Below are positions 61,173 through 64,000 of a stretch of DNA of 64,000 bases, piece by piece. The stretch is taken from positions 434,001 to 498,000 of the forward strand of contig NZ_FXAF01000002.1 of NCBI RefSeq assembly GCF_900177415.1. Reading direction: 5' to 3'. This DNA comes from Xaviernesmea oryzae (GTDB taxonomy: Bacteria; Pseudomonadota; Alphaproteobacteria; Rhizobiales; Rhizobiaceae). Position numbers and translations under genes: made by a program. The notes beneath the pieces are model-generated. The model searched no databases. It saw only the letters and a list, made by a program, of their open reading frames with translations, and was not told the DNA's origin. Positions within the stretch are counted from its first letter, which is position 1; each line of letters opens with the position of its first letter.

Positions 61173-63251
61173 TCATGGCCTCCTGAAAAGCGCCAGGCTT
61201 CGGCCTTCGAGCTCGAAATCCTTTTCCTTGGTGATCACCAGCCCGCGTTTCGCGATGTCGGACGTGGTGAGTTCCAGCACCCAGCCGCCTTCGCCGAACT
61301 GCGGGATGCGGAAGGGCACATTGCCTTCGAACGGATTGAAGAGCAGCAGGACGTCGTGCCAGATGCCCTCCTCCTCCTGGAGGTCAGGGCGCCCGATATA
61401 GAGACCGAGCGTCGAACCCTCGTCCCAATGCTCCGGCTGCTGGAAGCCGCCTCCGGCGTTGAACCATTTGATGTCCATGCCGTCGCGCCAGTTTTCCCGC
61501 CGCAGGAGGGGTTGCTCCTGCCGGAGTTTGATGATGTGACGCGTGAACTCGCGCAGCTCCTCGCAGCTCTCCGGCAGGTCTTCCCAATGCACCCAGGAAA
61601 TCTCGCTGTCCTGGCAATAGCCGTTGTTGTTGCCCATCTGGCTGCGGCCGAACTCGTCGCCGGAAAGCAGCATCGGGGTGCCGTGCGAGAAGAAGAGCGT
61701 CGCCAGGAAATTGCGCTTCTGCCGGTCGCGGACGGCGTTGATGCCTTCGTCGTCGGTCGGTCCTTCGGCGCCGTAATTGAAGCTGCGGTTGTCGTTGTGG
61801 CCGTCGTTGTTGTCTTCGCCGTTCGCCTCGTTGTGCTTGTCGTTATAGGAGACGAGGTCGTTGAGGGTGAAACCGTCATGGGCGGCGATGAAGTTGACGC
61901 TCGCCCAGGGCCGGCGGCCGCGCTGGTCGTAGAGATCGCCGGAGCCGAGCAGGCGGGCGGCGAAATCCGTCGAGACATTGGTGCCCTTCCAGTATTCGCG
62001 CACCGTATCGCGATACTTGTCGTTCCATTCGGCCCAGCCGGGCGGAAAGCCGCCGACCTGATAGCCGCCCGGACCGATATCCCACGGCTCGCCGATCAGC
62101 TTGACCTTCGAAAGAACCGGATCCTGCGTCATCGCGTCGAAGAAGCCGCCGCGCTGGTCGAAACCCTGCGGCTCGCGGCCGAGGATGGTGCCGAGATCGA
62201 AGCGGAAACCGTCGACATGCATGAATTCCGTCCAGTACCGCAGGGAATCCATGATGAGCTGCAGCACGCGCGGATGGGATGTGTTGACCGTGTTTCCCGT
62301 GCCCGTATCGTTGATGTAGTAACGATGCTGGTCGGGCATCGTCCTATAGTAGGAGAAGTTGTCGATGCCCTTGAAGGAAAGCGTGGGGCCGAGCTCGTTG
62401 CCCTCCGCCGTATGGTTGTAGACCACGTCGAGGATGACCTCGATGCCGGCGTCGTGGAAGCTCCGCACCATGTCGCGGAACCCCTGGATGCCTTTCGGCC
62501 CGTAATAACGGGAGGCCGGCGCGAAAAACCCAAGCGTGTTGTAGCCCCAGAAGTTCTTCAGGCCCTTGTCGAGCAGGTGCTGGTCGTCCGGAAAATAATG
62601 CACCGGCATCAATTCGACCGAGGTGATGCCGAGGCTCCTGATATAGTCGACCGAGGCCTTGTGGCCCATGCCCTCGAACGTGCCGCGCAGATTCTCGGGG
62701 ATGCCCGGATTGAGCTGGGTGAAACCCTTCACATGGGTCTCGTAGATAACCGCCGCGGGCCAGGGAATGTCCGGCCGGTTCCGGTCCTGCCAGTCGAATT
62801 CGTTCGGATCGATCACCCGGCATTTCGGCATGAAGGGCGCGCTGTCGCTCTCGTCGAAGGTCAGGTCCTTGTCCTCGTGCAGGAGGTCGTAGGCGAAATG
62901 CGCCTCGTTCCACTGCACGTCGCCGACGAGCTCGCGGGCATAGGGATCGATCAGCAGCTTGTTCGGGTTGAACCGGTGCCCGTTCTCCGGATCGTAGGGA
63001 CCGTGGACGCGGTATCCGTAGAGCGCGCCGGGCTTCAGGCCCGGAACGTAACCATGCCAGATCTCGTGCGTATATTCCGGAAGCTCGAGCCGGGCGATCT
63101 CGACCTTTCCGGTGCTGTCGTAGAGGCAGAGCTCGACGCGCTCGGCATGCGCCGAGAAGATCGCGAAATTGACGCCTTCGCCGTTGAAATTGGCGCCGAG
63201 CTGGAGCCATGAGCCGGGCTCGACGACGAAGCGGTTCGCCTTGGTATCCAT
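61173..63251 (-). CDS. glgX: Glycogen debranching enzyme
   Basis: 692-residue GH13 alpha-1,6-glucosidase removing limit-dextrin branches. An N-terminal CBM48-like domain (VNFAIFSAHAERVELCLYD) precedes the catalytic barrel with DVVYNHTAEGNELGPT, the nucleophile in DGFRFDLGTILG, the acid/base E in KLIGEPWDIGPGGYQVG and FIAAHDGFTLNDLVSYN. The C-terminal domain is intact. GlgX is normally about 650-700 residues. It converges with glgA. A GGAAC at 63301-63305 has no matching -10, so stress control is not supported for it. Confidence 0.95.
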   Translation of the reverse strand: MDTKANRFVVEPGSWLQLGANFNGEGVNFAIFSAHAERVELCLYDSTGKVEIARLELPEYTHEIWHGYVPGLKPGALYGYRVHGPYDPENGHRFNPNKLLIDPYARELVGDVQWNEAHFAYDLLHEDKDLTFDESDSAPFMPKCRVIDPNEFDWQDRNRPDIPWPAAVIYETHVKGFTQLNPGIPENLRGTFEGMGHKASVDYIRSLGITSVELMPVHYFPDDQHLLDKGLKNFWGYNTLGFFAPASRYYGPKGIQGFRDMVRSFHDAGIEVILDVVYNHTAEGNELGPTLSFKGIDNFSYYRTMPDQHRYYINDTGTGNTVNTSHPRVLQLIMDSLRYWTEFMHVDGFRFDLGTILGREPQGFDQRGGFFDAMTQDPVLSKVKLIGEPWDIGPGGYQVGGFPPGWAEWNDKYRDTVREYWKGTNVSTDFAARLLGSGDLYDQRGRRPWASVNFIAAHDGFTLNDLVSYNDKHNEANGEDNNDGHNDNRSFNYGAEGPTDDEGINAVRDRQKRNFLATLFFSHGTPMLLSGDEFGRSQMGNNNGYCQDSEISWVHWEDLPESCEELREFTRHIIKLRQEQPLLRRENWRDGMDIKWFNAGGGFQQPEHWDEGSTLGLYIGRPDLQEEEGIWHDVLLLFNPFEGNVPFRIPQFGEGGWVLELTTSDIAKRGLVITKEKDFELEGRSLALFRRP

Positions 63252-63332
63252 GCCGCACCTTTCACAAAAGTCCTCTACTAATGGTGCAGCACAGCATTTC
63301 GTTCCCGGCTCGCGCGATTATGGTTCGCGCGA

Positions 63333-63560
63333 TCACGGGTTGCCGGACCCGGCGGGAGGCGTGCTGGTATTGCCGGAGGGCGGATTGGCGGGGCTCGGGC
63401 CGCCCGTGCCCGTCTGCGGCGTGCTGCTGCGATCGGCCGGAGCGGTGTTCTCGGGTTGGGGCTGCGGCGTGTTGTTCACCGGGTCGCTCTGGTTTTCGCC
63501 GCTGTCGCCGCAGGCGCTCAAGAGCAGGACAGCCGAAAGGGCGATGATCAAACGCTTCAT
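63333..63560 (-). CDS. Small Pro/Asn/Thr-rich lipoprotein
   Basis: 75-residue lipoprotein: MKRLIIALSAVLLLSACGDS with lipobox LLSAC and Cys17, then a low-complexity PQPQPENTAP/TPQTGTGGP tail, suggesting an unstructured periplasmic segment. Its start overlaps the stop of the upstream gene (ATGA), so the pair are co-translated. Function unknown. Confidence 0.75.
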   Translation of the reverse strand: MKRLIIALSAVLLLSACGDSGENQSDPVNNTPQPQPENTAPADRSSTPQTGTGGPSPANPPSGNTSTPPAGSGNP

Positions 63561-63859
63561 TTTCCATCTTCTCCGTTGGATTTTCCGATCCCGGCCTTGC
63601 TGACGGCACCCCGCCGGCGGCGTTCGTCGAGCGCGACGACCTTCTCGACCGCGACCACGTCTTCGGCCGCTGCGACCGGGACCGGATCGCTGGCGATCGC
63701 TTCCAGGACCTCCGGGGAAAGCGCGCCCTCGCGGATGACGTATTCCAGCGCCTCGCGCGTCTGGCGCTCCGCTTTCAGCTGGGCGTAAAGCGCCAGGATC
63801 AGCCGGTCACGGACATCATGTTTCCTACCCCCGCCCCCTGTTCCGGCGAACTCTGCCAT
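63557..63859 (-). CDS. Hypothetical small protein upstream of the lipoprotein
   Basis: 100-residue soluble protein, MAEFAGTGGGGRKHDVRDRL onward, with a predicted helix LILALYAQLKAERQTREALE and a C-terminal basic stretch DERRRRGAVSK. No known domain recognised. GGAGGAAAC precedes the ATG. It overlaps the lipoprotein gene downstream by 4 nt, and an EcfG-type element lies 30-54 nt upstream. Confidence 0.7.
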   Translation of the reverse strand: MAEFAGTGGGGRKHDVRDRLILALYAQLKAERQTREALEYVIREGALSPEVLEAIASDPVPVAAAEDVVAVEKVVALDERRRRGAVSKAGIGKSNGEDGK

Positions 63860-63888
63860 AGTTTCCTCCTGTCCCTGCTCGAAAGGTC

Positions 63889-63913
63889 AACTTTCCGCTG
63901 GAGCGATTGTTCC
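63889..63913 (-). promoter_or_regulatory. Possible EcfG-type promoter of the 63859-63333 pair
   Basis: On the minus strand GGAAC (63909-63913), 16-nt spacer, AGTT (63889-63892), 30 nt before the ATG at 63859. The first -10 base differs from consensus. Confidence 0.45.
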
Positions 63914-63971
63914 CTCCGCCCGAGCCTCCCCTATCTCCCTGAAAGGGAAAAACACGACGAGGAGGCGAGCC

Positions 63972-64000
63972 ATGGCTGCGCTGGCACCGGAAGAACTGGA
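63972..64000 (+). CDS. Start of an unidentified gene cut by the window edge
   Basis: An ATG at 63972 with GAGGAGG about 7 nt upstream opens MAALAPEEL before the sequence ends. The ribosome site supports a real gene. Nothing about function can be read from nine codons. It is divergent from 63557-63859. Confidence 0.55.

Noticed and set aside
61017..63212. A 731-codon open frame on the plus strand opposite glgX
   Set aside because: Begins in a repeat and shows no family features; glgX is unambiguous on the other strand.
63301..63305. GGAAC (minus strand) upstream of glgX as an EcfG promoter
   Set aside because: No GTT lies at the required 17-18 nt distance; the region reads CCATT there.

Overview
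The window is high-GC DNA from an alphaproteobacterium, most likely Rhizobiaceae. The basis is the gene families, the many ABC importers, EcfG-type promoters, paired Ku genes, and mosaic palindromic intergenic repeats resembling the RIME elements of rhizobia. No rRNA, tRNA, CRISPR array, phage or insertion sequence was seen. I do not assign a genus.

About 1-43 kb holds nutrient uptake and catabolism genes, mostly on the minus strand. From 1 to 10.2 kb lie two peptide/opine-type (Dpp/Opp) ABC systems, a LysR regulator between them and an M19 dipeptidase. From 10.3 to 18.6 kb is a LacI-headed unit joining a PotABCD-like importer to a nucleoside hydrolase, adenine deaminase and phosphoribosyltransferase, which suggests a purine nucleoside uptake and salvage module. 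From 18.8 to 23.6 kb are LysR/glutaryl-CoA dehydrogenase and an XRE-cupin regulator with a succinate-semialdehyde-type dehydrogenase. From 23.7 to 27.6 kb is a sulfate importer (Sbp-CysTWA). From 28.4 to 38.4 kb are a branched-chain-type importer (LivKGFHM), a GMC oxidoreductase, 3-hydroxyisobutyryl-CoA hydrolase and 3-hydroxyisobutyrate dehydrogenase, with a divergent LysR. From 38.3 to 43.4 kb is a TetR-adaptor-RND efflux unit.

The right third (43.4-64 kb) differs. It carries a PAS-PAS hybrid histidine kinase, two BON-domain proteins, membrane PQQ glucose dehydrogenase, a UdgX-type uracil-DNA glycosylase with a GST, an EcfG-like sigma factor, ku-ligD plus a second ku, a NepR-like small protein, several small proteins of unknown function, a YciE/DUF892 protein, a DUF2934 protein with a histone-H1-like tail, and glgA/glgX. 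Reading the upstream regions by eye, 14 transcription units have a GGAAC-N16/17-(N)GTT element 20-65 nt before the gene, including four divergent pairs with one element facing each way. That spacing matches the promoter recognised by the alphaproteobacterial general stress sigma factor EcfG/RpoE2. I therefore read the region as a general-stress-response island combining signalling, DNA break repair, base excision, storage carbon and envelope functions. This is the main discovery candidate. It rests on motif reading and has not been tested.

Mosaic palindromic repeats sit in at least ten intergenic gaps, several inside apparent operons (16.4, 30.5, 32.3 and 34.4 kb).
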